From positions 15,342 to 79,341 of the forward strand of contig NZ_JBHFQG010000018.1 of assembly GCF_041949975.1 (NCBI RefSeq): DNA of 64,000 nucleotides, read 5' to 3'. The notes under the pieces are model-generated. The model made no database searches. It was not told the DNA's origin and saw nothing but the letters and a program-made list of their open reading frames with translations. Below are positions 33,351-41,602 of the stretch, in pieces (position 1 is the first letter of the stretch; the number at the start of each line of letters is the position of its first letter). Made by a program: the position numbers and the translations under genes. Source of the stretch: Alteribacillus sp041949975. Lineage in GTDB: Bacteria; Bacillota; Bacilli; Bacillales; Marinococcaceae.

Positions 33351-33620
33351 ATCACTCACTTGTATTTCGGCATCTCCTGTTCAATTACAGAGTTCACATC
33401 AAGCCCGCTGCCAATTTCACATTAAGCGCAATGGCGCCACCTTCCGTGATTCATTTTCACGACCGGATGGTTAGCAGACTCCTTTTTGTTTAGGTTGATG
33501 TAAATAACACCAGCTAATTGGCAGTCTGACTATACATTCAACAATAAAAGATGTCCGGCAGCATTTGAGCTTACAGGACACCCTCTATAGAAATATTACT
33601 AGATTAGATGACAGAACGCT
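33351..33620. other. Non-coding stretch with a possible gene fragment
   Basis: No full gene. On the minus strand ~33356-33450 a short frame reads GGAIALNVKLAAGLDVNSVI and EQEMPKYK before a stop. It looks like the C-terminus of a real protein, but upstream it is closed by stops; I cannot identify it. TGTCC/GGACA at 33552-33580 followed on the minus strand by T-rich sequence may terminate yktB. Confidence 0.3.
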
Positions 33621-34253
33621 TTAGGAAGTTTGATTGATGGACAGCTCGTAAAAAGGAACAAGAGTTTCAAACGTTTGTTTTGCTTCCTGTAAAAATGCTT
33701 CTCCATCTTTTAAGAGGGGATCATCTTTTTTAATATGTTTACCAATGAGAAACTCGCCCTTTTTCACATCACGAAATCTTGTTAATGATTCCGTGAGTTT
33801 GTCTTCAGCGATTTCATTAATTGAAAACGCATCTTTTTTTGTATGATCAAGGGAAATAACATAATCATCTGGAAGACTTAGAATATCTTCTTTGTTTTCT
33901 AAAAATGACTTTGCTACTTCTTGTTTGTCAGGCATTTCATAAATATAAGCAAGCCACAAAAATACGTGGTCGTCAAACAAGCCGACTTGAAAATGTGGAT
34001 GTTTTTTATAGCCGCGTTTATTATCTGCTATTCCAAGCCACGTGTCTGTAGGCGGATTTTTTGTTCGCCTCGCGTGTTTAGCAATATGCAAGTACATTTC
34101 TTTACCTAACATCATCGAAAGTTCATCTGTTAAAAAGTCGCCAATTTCTTTAAATTTTGGCTGTATACGTTCTTGAATGGCCTCCATTCTTTCATCGAGG
34201 CCATCAATATGAAAAGTGTCAAAATCAGAGGATTGAAACCCTTGAAAAGACAT
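33621..34253 (-). CDS. yktB: UPF0637 (DUF1054) family protein YktB
   Basis: A 210-residue cytoplasmic protein of unknown function. The start at 34253 follows GAAAGGAGAG; longer in-frame extensions lack a ribosome site. The conserved GFQSSDFDTFHIDGLDERM opening, HARRTKNPPTDTWLGIADNK and the YKKHPHFQVGLFDDHVFLWL segment match the YktB family. It is transcribed towards yktA. Confidence 0.9.
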   Translation of the reverse strand: MSFQGFQSSDFDTFHIDGLDERMEAIQERIQPKFKEIGDFLTDELSMMLGKEMYLHIAKHARRTKNPPTDTWLGIADNKRGYKKHPHFQVGLFDDHVFLWLAYIYEMPDKQEVAKSFLENKEDILSLPDDYVISLDHTKKDAFSINEIAEDKLTESLTRFRDVKKGEFLIGKHIKKDDPLLKDGEAFLQEAKQTFETLVPFYELSINQTS

Positions 34254-34437
34254 ATTGTTCTCTCCTTTCAGGTAATGGTTGTTTGTTTCTTCGTACAAGC
34301 ACCCTTTTCTAATACTTATCATATCCTTCCATGAAAAAGAAAATCAAATACCATGCTTTTAATCATTAAAAACAGTTCTTTCAGCTAAAAACTATTTTCA
34401 GCCTTACCGGCCCATTTTCTTTTCAAGAAAGTATCGT

Positions 34438-34465
34438 TTGAAATTTCAAAATCATATGGTATAAT
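34438..34465 (+). promoter_or_regulatory. Promoter of the ykzI-like gene
   Basis: TTGAAA (34438-34443) and TATAAT (34460-34465) with 16 bp spacing, about 95 bases before the start codon. Confidence 0.65.
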
Positions 34466-34561
34466 ATCAGAAACATAAATATCAGAATATTTAGTCAAAC
34501 TACTTTATCGACTGTCAGCCTGTCTAGTGTACATCGAAATCATAAAGGGGTGTGGGTGGCC

Positions 34562-34750
34562 ATGGAACAAGTGATTCAAACATTCAAAAGAAAAGATGCA
34601 GAAGAGAGAATCCCTGTATTACGCATCGAGATTGACTATGAGCTTGTCAGTTTGCATGATGCCATGTTGGCCGAGGACCTGGTTGCTATGAATGAATGTA
34701 AGGCTCGGCTGGAAGAATTAAGACAGGAATTAATTTGTCTAGAAGCTTAA
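34562..34750 (+). CDS. ykzI: Small helical protein, YkzI position
   Basis: A 62-residue protein, start ATG at 34562 with AAAGGGG upstream (a GTG at 34550 is an alternative). It is acidic and predicted to be two long helices (RIEIDYELVSLHDAMLAEDL, then MNECKARLEELRQELI), suggesting a helical hairpin. I assign ykzI only because it lies between yktB and yktC as that gene does in B. subtilis; function unknown. It has its own promoter and terminator. Confidence 0.55.
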   Translation: MEQVIQTFKRKDAEERIPVLRIEIDYELVSLHDAMLAEDLVAMNECKARLEELRQELICLEA

Positions 34751-34782
34751 ATGAGGATGTTAAAACATTATTTATAATAGAA

Positions 34783-34815
34783 GGTTGGGCAGAAAACTTT
34801 GCCCAGCCTTTTTTT
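34783..34815 (+). terminator. Terminator of the ykzI-like gene
   Basis: GGTTGGGC and GCCCAGCC (one G-U) around AGAAAACTTT, then seven T. Confidence 0.85.
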
Positions 34816-34919
34816 GCGGCAAAATGCCGGCTGGCTGTTTGTTCATTCAATGGAATGTGTATTAATTTCCCTCTGCCTGTGTGATAATGGAAGAATAGAT
34901 AGTTACAGGAGTGGTTGGG

Positions 34920-35741
34920 ATGAATGAAAACTGGATGGAAATAAAAAACACTGCTTTAAAATGGATGGAAGACGCAGGGAAGATGTTGAAAGAATCTTTA
35001 CAGGATTCCATGCATGATTCACTTTATGTAAATACCAAATCAAGCCCTAATGATCTTGTGACGGAAATGGATTACAAAGTAGAAAGATTTTTAACCGAGC
35101 AAATAAATAATACATTTCCAGAGCACAAAGTATTAGGTGAAGAAGAAGCCGGGGCTGATATTCAATCTACAGATGGTGTGCTATGGATTATCGATCCGAT
35201 TGATGGCACCACTAATTTTGTTCACCAAAAATACAATTTTGCAATTTCTGTGGCGGTTGCTAAAGATGGCGTTGGACAAGTTGGCATTATTTATAATGTA
35301 ATGCAGGATGAATGGTTTACAGCTGTAGCAGGAGAGGGAGCGTATTTGAATGACCGCAGACTAGCCCGTGTTACAGAAGTTGACCTTCCTGAAGCTGTTA
35401 TTGGATTAAACGGGCGGTGGCTTGCACGAGAGAAAAGAAGCGGTGAGCAATCTCTGCATACGATGGTTCGTAAATCAAGAAGTGTACGCTCTTATGGATC
35501 TGCAGCCATTGAACTGGCCTATGTAGCCTGCGGCCGCCTTGACAGCTATATAAGCTTTCGTCTTTCTCCGTGGGATTATGCTGCCGGGTTGGTGCTGTTA
35601 AATGAAGTCGGTGTTATTACGACTGATTTTCAAAAACAAGAACCATCTCTTTTAGAAAAAAGTAAAATTTTAGCCGCTCGTCCTGGCCTTCACGCCCAGC
35701 TCCTTCACTATGTACACAATCATGAAGGCTTTGATTATTAA
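34920..35741 (+). CDS. yktC: Inositol monophosphatase family protein
   Basis: A 273-residue Mg2+-dependent phosphatase. The metal-binding motifs are visible: GEEEAG (~76-81), WIIDPIDGTTNFVH (~92-105) and WDYAAGLVLLNEVG (~220-233), with TEMD at ~45-48. Family members hydrolyse inositol phosphates and other small phosphates (also SuhB, NADP phosphatase). The ATG at 34920 behind AGGAGTGG is preferred over the GTG at 34911. Equivalent to B. subtilis yktC by position. Confidence 0.92.
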   Translation: MNENWMEIKNTALKWMEDAGKMLKESLQDSMHDSLYVNTKSSPNDLVTEMDYKVERFLTEQINNTFPEHKVLGEEEAGADIQSTDGVLWIIDPIDGTTNFVHQKYNFAISVAVAKDGVGQVGIIYNVMQDEWFTAVAGEGAYLNDRRLARVTEVDLPEAVIGLNGRWLAREKRSGEQSLHTMVRKSRSVRSYGSAAIELAYVACGRLDSYISFRLSPWDYAAGLVLLNEVGVITTDFQKQEPSLLEKSKILAARPGLHAQLLHYVHNHEGFDY

Positions 35742-35744
35742 TTA

Positions 35745-35777
35745 AAAAAACACGTGCATGCTGCGCACGTGTTTTTT
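35745..35777. terminator. Bidirectional terminator between yktC and ylaF
   Basis: AAAAAACACGTGC pairs with GCACGTGTTTTTT around a short loop, between convergent genes. Confidence 0.85.
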
Positions 35778-35956
35778 CAGCTTTCTGTCTCGGTTCTTGT
35801 TCGAAGTTTTCTTGACATTGTAAACGAAAAAAATAATCCAACTATACAGAAAGCAGCCAGAAGGATAGACCTTTCTGCTACCGCCACACCAATTGAAGCA
35901 ATACAGAGCACTGCAAAAACAGCTAAGAACAAAAAACATAATTTTTCCCAGTTCAT
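35777..35956 (-). CDS. ylaF: YlaF-family membrane protein (DUF5325)
   Basis: A 59-residue protein with two membrane helices (LCFLFLAVFAVLCIASIGVA and ILLAAFCIVGLFFSF) and a basic C-terminal tail. The ATG at 35956 follows GGAAGGTGAAACA; an upstream in-frame ATG at 35983 lacks a good site. It lies divergent to typA, as ylaF lies next to ylaG (typA) in B. subtilis. Function unknown. Confidence 0.7.
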   Translation of the reverse strand: MNWEKLCFLFLAVFAVLCIASIGVAVAERSILLAAFCIVGLFFSFTMSRKLRTRTETES

Positions 35957-36030
35957 TGTTTCACCTTCCATTAACTTGTCCATTAATAATTAGTGTACAA
36001 CGAATGTTTGTAAAAGAAAAGCAGAGACTG

Positions 36031-36061
36031 TTGTGTGTTGATGCAAGAAGTGTGATATAAT
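36031..36061 (+). promoter_or_regulatory. Candidate typA promoter (extended -10)
   Basis: TGATATAAT at 36053-36061 is an extended -10 box. The -35 (TTGTGT at 36031) is 19 bp away and weak, as often with extended -10 promoters. Confidence 0.5.
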
Positions 36062-36110
36062 AGTTAGGTTGAAGAAGTGCAGCGTATAGGATAGGAGCGA
36101 TATAAAGATA

Positions 36111-37970
36111 ATGAAATTACGTAATGACTTAAGAAACATCGCAATTATAGCCCACGTTGACCACGGGAAAACCACTCTGGTTGATGAGCTTTTAAAGCAG
36201 TCTGGGACTTTTCGCGATAATGAACAAGTTGACGAACGGGCCATGGACAATAACGATATTGAAAGAGAACGAGGCATTACTATTTTAGCGAAAAATACGG
36301 CCGTGCGTTACGGTGATACACGTATCAATATTATGGATACACCAGGACATGCGGACTTTGGCGGGGAAGTGGAGCGCATTTTAAAAATGGTAGACGGCGT
36401 TCTTCTTGTCGTTGATGCTTATGAAGGCTGTATGCCGCAAACTCGTTTTGTGTTGAAAAAGGCATTAGAACAAAAATTGACACCGCTTGTTGTACTGAAT
36501 AAAATTGATCGTGACATGGCACGTCCGGCTGAAGTCGTTGATGAAGTTCTCGATTTATTTATTGAACTTGGAGCTGATGAAGATCAGCTTGACTTCCCGG
36601 TTGTGTACGCTTCAGCAATTAACGGCACCGCAAGTAAAGATCCTGAAAAACAAGATGACAATATGGAAGTTCTCTTTGATATGATCGTAAACAATGTACC
36701 CGCGCCTATTGATAATAGTGAGGACCCTTTTCAGTTTCAGGTTACGATGCTTGATTATAATGATTACCTTGGAAGAATTGGAGTTGGACGTGTCTTCCGC
36801 GGCACGATCAGCACGGGGGACCAGGCAGCATTAATCAAAAGAGACGGCTCGGTGAAGAATTTCCGCGTAACAAAGCTGTTTGGATTCATGGGGCTTAAAC
36901 GCATTGAAATTGACAGTGCGCAGGCCGGCGATTTAATTGCTATAGCTGGTGTGGAAGATATTAACGTAGGAGAAACAATTTGCCCGGCCGACCATCATGA
37001 TCCGCTGCCGGCCCTTCGTATTGATGAACCTACTCTGCAAATGACTTTTCTTGTAAACAACAGCCCTTTTGCCGGCCGTGAAGGAGATTATGTGACAAGC
37101 AGAAAACTAGAAGAACGCCTGATGACGCAATTAGAAACAGATGTTAGTCTGCGGGTAGAGCATACAGACTCCCCTGATGTCTGGACAGTTTCCGGCCGCG
37201 GTGAATTGCATTTGTCTATTCTTATTGAAAACATGCGCCGAGAAGGGTATGAACTTCAAGTATCAAAGCCTGAAGTCATTGTAAAAGAAATAGACGGTGT
37301 ATTGTCAGAACCGGTAGAACGCGCACAGGTGGACGTTCCAGAAGAGTATACAGGAAACATTATGGAGTCTCTTGGAGAGCGCAAAGGTGAAATGCTTGAT
37401 ATGGTCAATAAAGGAGACGGACAGGTTCGAATGGATTTCCTCGTTCCTTCACGAGGCTTGATTGGATATACGACAGAATTCATGGCACAAACAAAGGGTT
37501 ATGGTATTTTGAACCATTCGTTTGATGGGTATCAGCCTGTGCATACCGGACAAGTCGGCGGCCGCCGTCAAGGTGTGCTTGTATCGATGGAAAATGGAAA
37601 GGCAACGCCATATGGTATGATGCAGGTAGAGGACCGCGGAACGTTATTTGTAGAACCCGGAACGGAAATTTATGGTGGCATGATTGTTGGAGAGCATACG
37701 CGCGACAACGATTTAACGGTTAATATTACGAAAGCTAAACAGCAAACCAACATTCGTTCAGCCACAAAAGAATCGACTGTCACCATGAAGCGTCCACGCC
37801 TGTTAACACTCGAAGAAGCACTAGAGTTTTTAAATGATGATGAATATTGTGAAGTAACACCGGAGTCCATTCGTCTGCGTAAAAAAATTCTTGATAAAAG
37901 TATGAGAGAACGGGAAGAAAAGCGTAATAAACTGGCGAAGAAAAATGCAGATACCTCTGCGACATCATAA
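36111..37970 (+). CDS. typA: Ribosome-associated GTPase TypA/BipA
   Basis: A translational GTPase related to EF-G and LepA that binds the 70S ribosome and supports growth in cold and stress. The 619 residues show G1 AHVDHGKTTL (~14-23), G2 ERGITI (~52-57), G3 DTPGHADFGG (~75-84) and G4 NKID (~129-132). Domain II, two alpha/beta domains and the BipA-specific C-terminal domain follow. Ribosome site ATAGGAG. As in B. subtilis (ylaG) it is followed by ylaH, with a 30-base gap, so they form an operon. Confidence 0.96.
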   Translation: MKLRNDLRNIAIIAHVDHGKTTLVDELLKQSGTFRDNEQVDERAMDNNDIERERGITILAKNTAVRYGDTRINIMDTPGHADFGGEVERILKMVDGVLLVVDAYEGCMPQTRFVLKKALEQKLTPLVVLNKIDRDMARPAEVVDEVLDLFIELGADEDQLDFPVVYASAINGTASKDPEKQDDNMEVLFDMIVNNVPAPIDNSEDPFQFQVTMLDYNDYLGRIGVGRVFRGTISTGDQAALIKRDGSVKNFRVTKLFGFMGLKRIEIDSAQAGDLIAIAGVEDINVGETICPADHHDPLPALRIDEPTLQMTFLVNNSPFAGREGDYVTSRKLEERLMTQLETDVSLRVEHTDSPDVWTVSGRGELHLSILIENMRREGYELQVSKPEVIVKEIDGVLSEPVERAQVDVPEEYTGNIMESLGERKGEMLDMVNKGDGQVRMDFLVPSRGLIGYTTEFMAQTKGYGILNHSFDGYQPVHTGQVGGRRQGVLVSMENGKATPYGMMQVEDRGTLFVEPGTEIYGGMIVGEHTRDNDLTVNITKAKQQTNIRSATKESTVTMKRPRLLTLEEALEFLNDDEYCEVTPESIRLRKKILDKSMREREEKRNKLAKKNADTSATS

Positions 37971-38000
37971 AGTCGGCAGAGCAGCACAGAGGTGACAGTG

Positions 38001-38357
38001 ATGTATACAGCAGCTGCTAATATGAATGATATTGAAGTGACAAAAGAACAGCTAAGCTGGACAGCAGGATTACTAAATGTACATGAGCAGCCAGTACTCG
38101 GTTTCTGGTTGTTGTACGCTGCTGTCGTGATGATGTGTATTGTCGTATTTAATCTGGGTTTTGCTAGAAAGTTGCCTGTATTAAAAAATGTCATTGTTTA
38201 TGCGGCATTATTTGTCGGCGCTTTACCGTTGACAATTTTTGCTATTGGAATGGCCGTAGTAGAATCGCTTATCGCTGCAGCCATTGTACTAGGCATTTAT
38301 AAAATCCGCCTAAACAGACATAAAAAAGAACAGGAAAGCCAGGAAAGTGCGACCTGA
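38001..38357 (+). CDS. ylaH: YlaH-like membrane protein
   Basis: A 118-residue protein with three hydrophobic segments (about 36-55, 65-82, 85-105) and a charged, polar C-terminal tail. The start at 38001 is behind AGAGGTG; an in-frame GTG at 37992 is an alternative. The family is found after typA in Bacillus and its function is unknown. It is the last conserved gene before the 20-kb insertion. Confidence 0.85.
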   Translation: MYTAAANMNDIEVTKEQLSWTAGLLNVHEQPVLGFWLLYAAVVMMCIVVFNLGFARKLPVLKNVIVYAALFVGALPLTIFAIGMAVVESLIAAAIVLGIYKIRLNRHKKEQESQESAT

Positions 38358-38489
38358 TTTTTCAAATAGATGAGGACACAGGTTTTGCTATTTCCAGAAA
38401 TACAGAGCTGTTTGGAGAACGTGAGGACAGAGGAATCTTATTTGTTCTAAAATTACTTCATTTTAACTCTTTTTCAAGGAGATAACGGA

Positions 38490-38609
38490 ATGACGGTCCA
38501 ACACTACGATTTCGTTATTTTTAATAGAAATAAAGGAACGAGTGCCCGTTTCATCTCCTTATCAAAGCCGGTCCCTGAAATTGGGGACCAGCTTCTTTTT
38601 TTATGTTAA
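38490..38609 (+). CDS. Candidate small protein (39 residues)
   Basis: ATG at 38490 follows AAGGAGATAACGGA and opens a frame reading MTVQHYDFVIFNRNKGTSAR and ending with the terminator hairpin inside its last codons. Protein-like composition and the ribosome site are the only support. The ribosome site (AAGGAGAT) is complementary to ATCTCCTT at 38551-38558 in the same transcript, so it could be masked by pairing. I know no family. Confidence 0.3.
   Translation: MTVQHYDFVIFNRNKGTSARFISLSKPVPEIGDQLLFLC
38570..38602 (+). terminator. Terminator of the typA-ylaH transcript
   Basis: GGTCCC and GGGACC around TGAAATTG, then CAGCTTCTTTTTTT. Confidence 0.75.
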
Positions 38610-38727
38610 AAAGGGGTTGAAGTTTTTTAAATAAAATGTGTTGAATTTTCTGAAAAGGTAAGATATAGTAATAAATAATAACTGCTGTTCAGTCATACAA
38701 ACCAACAGCAGTTCATTTTTTTATAAC

Positions 38728-38745
38728 ATACTGACCGGTTAGTAT
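38728..38745 (+). promoter_or_regulatory. TetR operator 1, upstream of the acyl-CoA dehydrogenase operon
   Basis: ATACTGACC-GGTTAGTAT, an 18-bp inverted repeat with one mismatch, 22 bases before the start codon of the first island gene. It matches operator 2 (43916-43933) at 16 of 18 positions and is of the type bound by TetR regulators of fatty acid degradation. It overlaps or lies just after the probable -10 region. Confidence 0.75.
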
Positions 38746-38767
38746 TCATAAGAATGGGGGAAGTAAA

Positions 38768-40006
38768 TTGAATTTTACTTATACGGAAAAAGTCGAACAA
38801 TGGCGTGAAAGACTGCTTCAATTCATGGAAGAAGTTGTTTATCCAAATGAAAAAACGTATAAAGAACAACTTAGAGCTCAGTCGGATGGGTTTGCAGGAA
38901 TCCCGTCCATTATGGAAGAAATGAAAGAGAAAGCCAAAGAAGCAGGCCTTTGGAACCTGTTTTTACCTGAAAGTGAATTCGGAAGCGGCCTGACAAATCT
39001 GGAATATGCCCCGCTTTGTGAAATCATGGGACGTTCCTCCATTGGACCGGAAGTTTTTAATTGTGCCGCACCAGATACCGGCAATATGGAAGTGCTGGTA
39101 AGGTACGGTAATAAAGAGCAGCAGGACAAATGGCTGAAACCTCTGCTGGAAGGAAAAATAAGATCAGCATTTTGTATGACTGAACCGCATGTGGCTTCTT
39201 CAGATGCCACCAATATCGAAGCTGATATTAAAAAAGAAGGTAACGAATATGTCATAAATGGCCGTAAATGGTGGTCTTCTGGTGCAGGTGATCCCCGTTG
39301 TGAAATATTAATTTTTATGGGGAAAACGGATGTAAATACCGAAAGACATAGACAGCAGTCAATGATTTTAGTTCCATTGAATACTCCAGGTGTACAAGTA
39401 GAAAGGTTGCTGCCTGTTTTTGGATACGATGACGCCCCTCACGGTCATGCCGAAATTATTTTTAATAATGTGAGAGTGCCGGCAGAAAACATTCTTGTTG
39501 GGGAAGGAAAAGGTTTTGCGATTGCGCAGGGACGGCTCGGGCCTGGCAGGATTCACCATTGCATGCGTACGATTGGGGCAGCAGAAAGAGCCCTTGAAAT
39601 TCTCTGCAAAAGAGTAGAAGAGCGCAAAACTTTTGGGAAGCAGCTTTCAGAGCAGGGAGTGATTCGTGAATGGATTGCAGATTCCCGCATTGAAATTGAA
39701 CAGGCAAGACTGCTCGTATTAAAGGCTGCAGATATGATGGATAAAGTCGGAAATAAAGAAGCAAGAAAAGAAATCGCCATGATTAAAGTCGTTGCACCAA
39801 ATATGGCTTTAAAAGTTATCGATAGAGCTATTCAGGCACTTGGTGCAGCAGGTGTAAGTGAGGATTTCCCGGTTGCCAATCAATATGCGGGAATTCGAAC
39901 CCTCCGTCTTGCTGATGGACCAGATGAGGTGCACCGTCAATCTATAGCAAAGCTAGAACTACGGCACCAATCAGCATTAAGAGAAGAAAGTTATTTGTAC
40001 AATTAA
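38768..40006 (+). CDS. Acyl-CoA dehydrogenase, ACAD10/11 (LvaC)-like
   Basis: A 412-residue acyl-CoA dehydrogenase-fold flavoprotein. N-terminal helical domain (1-135), beta domain with AFCMTEPHVASSDATNIEAD (~137-156) and INGRKWWSSGAGDPRCEILI, then the C-terminal helical domain ending LADGPDEVHRQSIAKLEL. These motifs match the dehydrogenase part of ACAD10/ACAD11 rather than classic fatty acyl enzymes. The base position aligned with Glu of IYEGT is Asp (ADGPDEVH). In that group the enzyme acts on 4-phosphoacyl-CoA made by a kinase; an LvaA/ACAD11-type kinase gene lies at 47198. Start is TTG at 38768 behind GGGGGAAG. First gene of a four-gene operon controlled by operator 1. Confidence 0.88.
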   Translation: MNFTYTEKVEQWRERLLQFMEEVVYPNEKTYKEQLRAQSDGFAGIPSIMEEMKEKAKEAGLWNLFLPESEFGSGLTNLEYAPLCEIMGRSSIGPEVFNCAAPDTGNMEVLVRYGNKEQQDKWLKPLLEGKIRSAFCMTEPHVASSDATNIEADIKKEGNEYVINGRKWWSSGAGDPRCEILIFMGKTDVNTERHRQQSMILVPLNTPGVQVERLLPVFGYDDAPHGHAEIIFNNVRVPAENILVGEGKGFAIAQGRLGPGRIHHCMRTIGAAERALEILCKRVEERKTFGKQLSEQGVIREWIADSRIEIEQARLLVLKAADMMDKVGNKEARKEIAMIKVVAPNMALKVIDRAIQALGAAGVSEDFPVANQYAGIRTLRLADGPDEVHRQSIAKLELRHQSALREESYLYN

Positions 40007-40037
40007 TTGAAAGTGGTAACAGAAGGGTGGTACAACT

Positions 40038-40814
40038 ATGAGTATTATTCAGCAATTATTCAGTCTAGAAGATAAAACAGCAATCGTGACAGGTGGCGGA
40101 CGCGGGCTAGGACGGCAGATGGCTTTAGCCTACGCAGATGCTGGGGCAAATGTAGTCGTCTGTTCAAGAAAAGTTCAGGCATGTGAAGAAGTTGCAGAAG
40201 AATTAACAAAAAAAGGAGTTAAAGCTCTGGCACTGCCTTGCGACGTAACAGACCAGGAACAGGTGCACCGCACTGTGAAAGAAACAATAGAGGCCTTCGG
40301 TACTGTAGATATTCTTGTTAATAATAGCGGGGCATCATGGGGAGCTCCTGCACTGGAAATGCCTTTAGAGGCGTGGCAAAAAGTAATGAATGTCAATGTA
40401 ACAGGCACCTTCTTAATGTCAAAAGCAGCTGGAAAACATATGGTGGACCAAAAAGCGGGGAAAATTATTAATATTGCCTCAGTTGCAGGCTTAAATGGAG
40501 TAGATTCCCGCGTAATGGATACGATTGGCTACAATGCCAGCAAAGGCGCAATAGTTACCTTTACAAAAGATTTAGCAGCTAAGTGTGGGCCGTCCAACGT
40601 ACATGTAAATGCCATTGCTCCAGGATTCTTCCCTACTAAAATGTCAAAAGGTGTTTTGGAGATAGGAGGAGATTTCATTCTAGACCGCACTCCTTTACAG
40701 CGTTATGGAGGCGATGAAGATCTTATGGGAGCAGCGCTTTTTCTTGCTTCTAAGGCCTCTGATTATGTGACGGGTGAAATTCTTGTCGTTGACGGCGGGA
40801 TGAATGCGGTATAA
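40038..40814 (+). CDS. SDR-family oxidoreductase 1
   Basis: A 258-residue classical short-chain dehydrogenase: NAD(P) motif TGGGRGLG at ~18-25, NNSG at ~94-97, catalytic Ser in NIASVAG and YNASKG with Tyr and Lys. CSRK after strand 2 carries Arg, which favours NADPH. The C-terminal VTGEILVVDGGMN is usual. Starts behind AGAAGGGTGG, 31 bases after the dehydrogenase gene. Substrate unknown; in the pathway model proposed here it could reduce a 4-oxo- or 3-oxoacyl-CoA. Confidence 0.88.
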   Translation: MSIIQQLFSLEDKTAIVTGGGRGLGRQMALAYADAGANVVVCSRKVQACEEVAEELTKKGVKALALPCDVTDQEQVHRTVKETIEAFGTVDILVNNSGASWGAPALEMPLEAWQKVMNVNVTGTFLMSKAAGKHMVDQKAGKIINIASVAGLNGVDSRVMDTIGYNASKGAIVTFTKDLAAKCGPSNVHVNAIAPGFFPTKMSKGVLEIGGDFILDRTPLQRYGGDEDLMGAALFLASKASDYVTGEILVVDGGMNAV

Positions 40815-40828
40815 AAAGGGGGAGTATA

Positions 40829-41581
40829 ATGCGGTTACGAGATAAAGCGGTGGTAATTACCGGGGCAGCCAGCGGTATTGGAAAAGCAGCAGCAATAAGA
40901 ATGGCTGAAGAAGGAGCTTCTGTTCTATTATGTGACATAAACACAAAAGAAGGAGAGCTTACAGCGGAACACATTCAGGAAAATGGGGGAACTGCACTTT
41001 TCATGGAAACGGATGTAACAGATGAAGACAGTGTTCAGCAGTCTATTCAATACGCTTACAAGCAATGGGGAGCTATTAATATTTTATTTAACAATGCAGG
41101 TGTTGGGGGCCATGAAAAAAAACTACACGAAGTAGCGGCTGAAGAATGGGACCAGGTTATTAATACAAACTTAAAAGGAGTTTTCTTAGGTATCAAGTAT
41201 GTCGTTCCTTACATGTTGGAAAAAGGAAAAGGAACCATTATCAATACTTCAAGCGTATTAGGCTTTAAAGGAAAAAAACGGACAGGCCCATATAATGCAG
41301 CAAAAGGAGGATTGGTCACCCTTACCAAAAATTCCGCTTTAGAATACGGTCGCTACGGTATACGAGTTAATTCGATAGGCCCCGGAGTCATAGACACTCC
41401 GATTGTAGATGAGTGGAGAAAAGACGAGAAAAAGTGGCAGATTATTTCATCTGCTAACGCTCTTGGAAGAATCGGCAAACCAGAAGAGGTCGCAGAAGCT
41501 GTATTATTTTTAGCTTCAGATGAAGCTTCTTTTATAACCGGCGAAACGTTAATGGTGGATGGCGGAGGACTGACTTTTTAA
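40829..41581 (+). CDS. SDR-family oxidoreductase 2
   Basis: A 250-residue classical short-chain dehydrogenase with TGAASGIG at ~11-18, NNAG at ~87-90, NTSSVLG and YNAAKG. The residue after strand 2 is Asp (LLCDIN), which favours NAD+, so this one probably works in the oxidative direction, unlike its neighbour. 14 bases after SDR 1, with AAAGGGGGAG. The pair of an NADP-type and an NAD-type SDR next to each other suggests successive redox steps on a hydroxyl or oxo group. Confidence 0.88.
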   Translation: MRLRDKAVVITGAASGIGKAAAIRMAEEGASVLLCDINTKEGELTAEHIQENGGTALFMETDVTDEDSVQQSIQYAYKQWGAINILFNNAGVGGHEKKLHEVAAEEWDQVINTNLKGVFLGIKYVVPYMLEKGKGTIINTSSVLGFKGKKRTGPYNAAKGGLVTLTKNSALEYGRYGIRVNSIGPGVIDTPIVDEWRKDEKKWQIISSANALGRIGKPEEVAEAVLFLASDEASFITGETLMVDGGGLTF

Positions 41582-41602
41582 AGATAGAAAGGAGCGGAAG
41601 AT

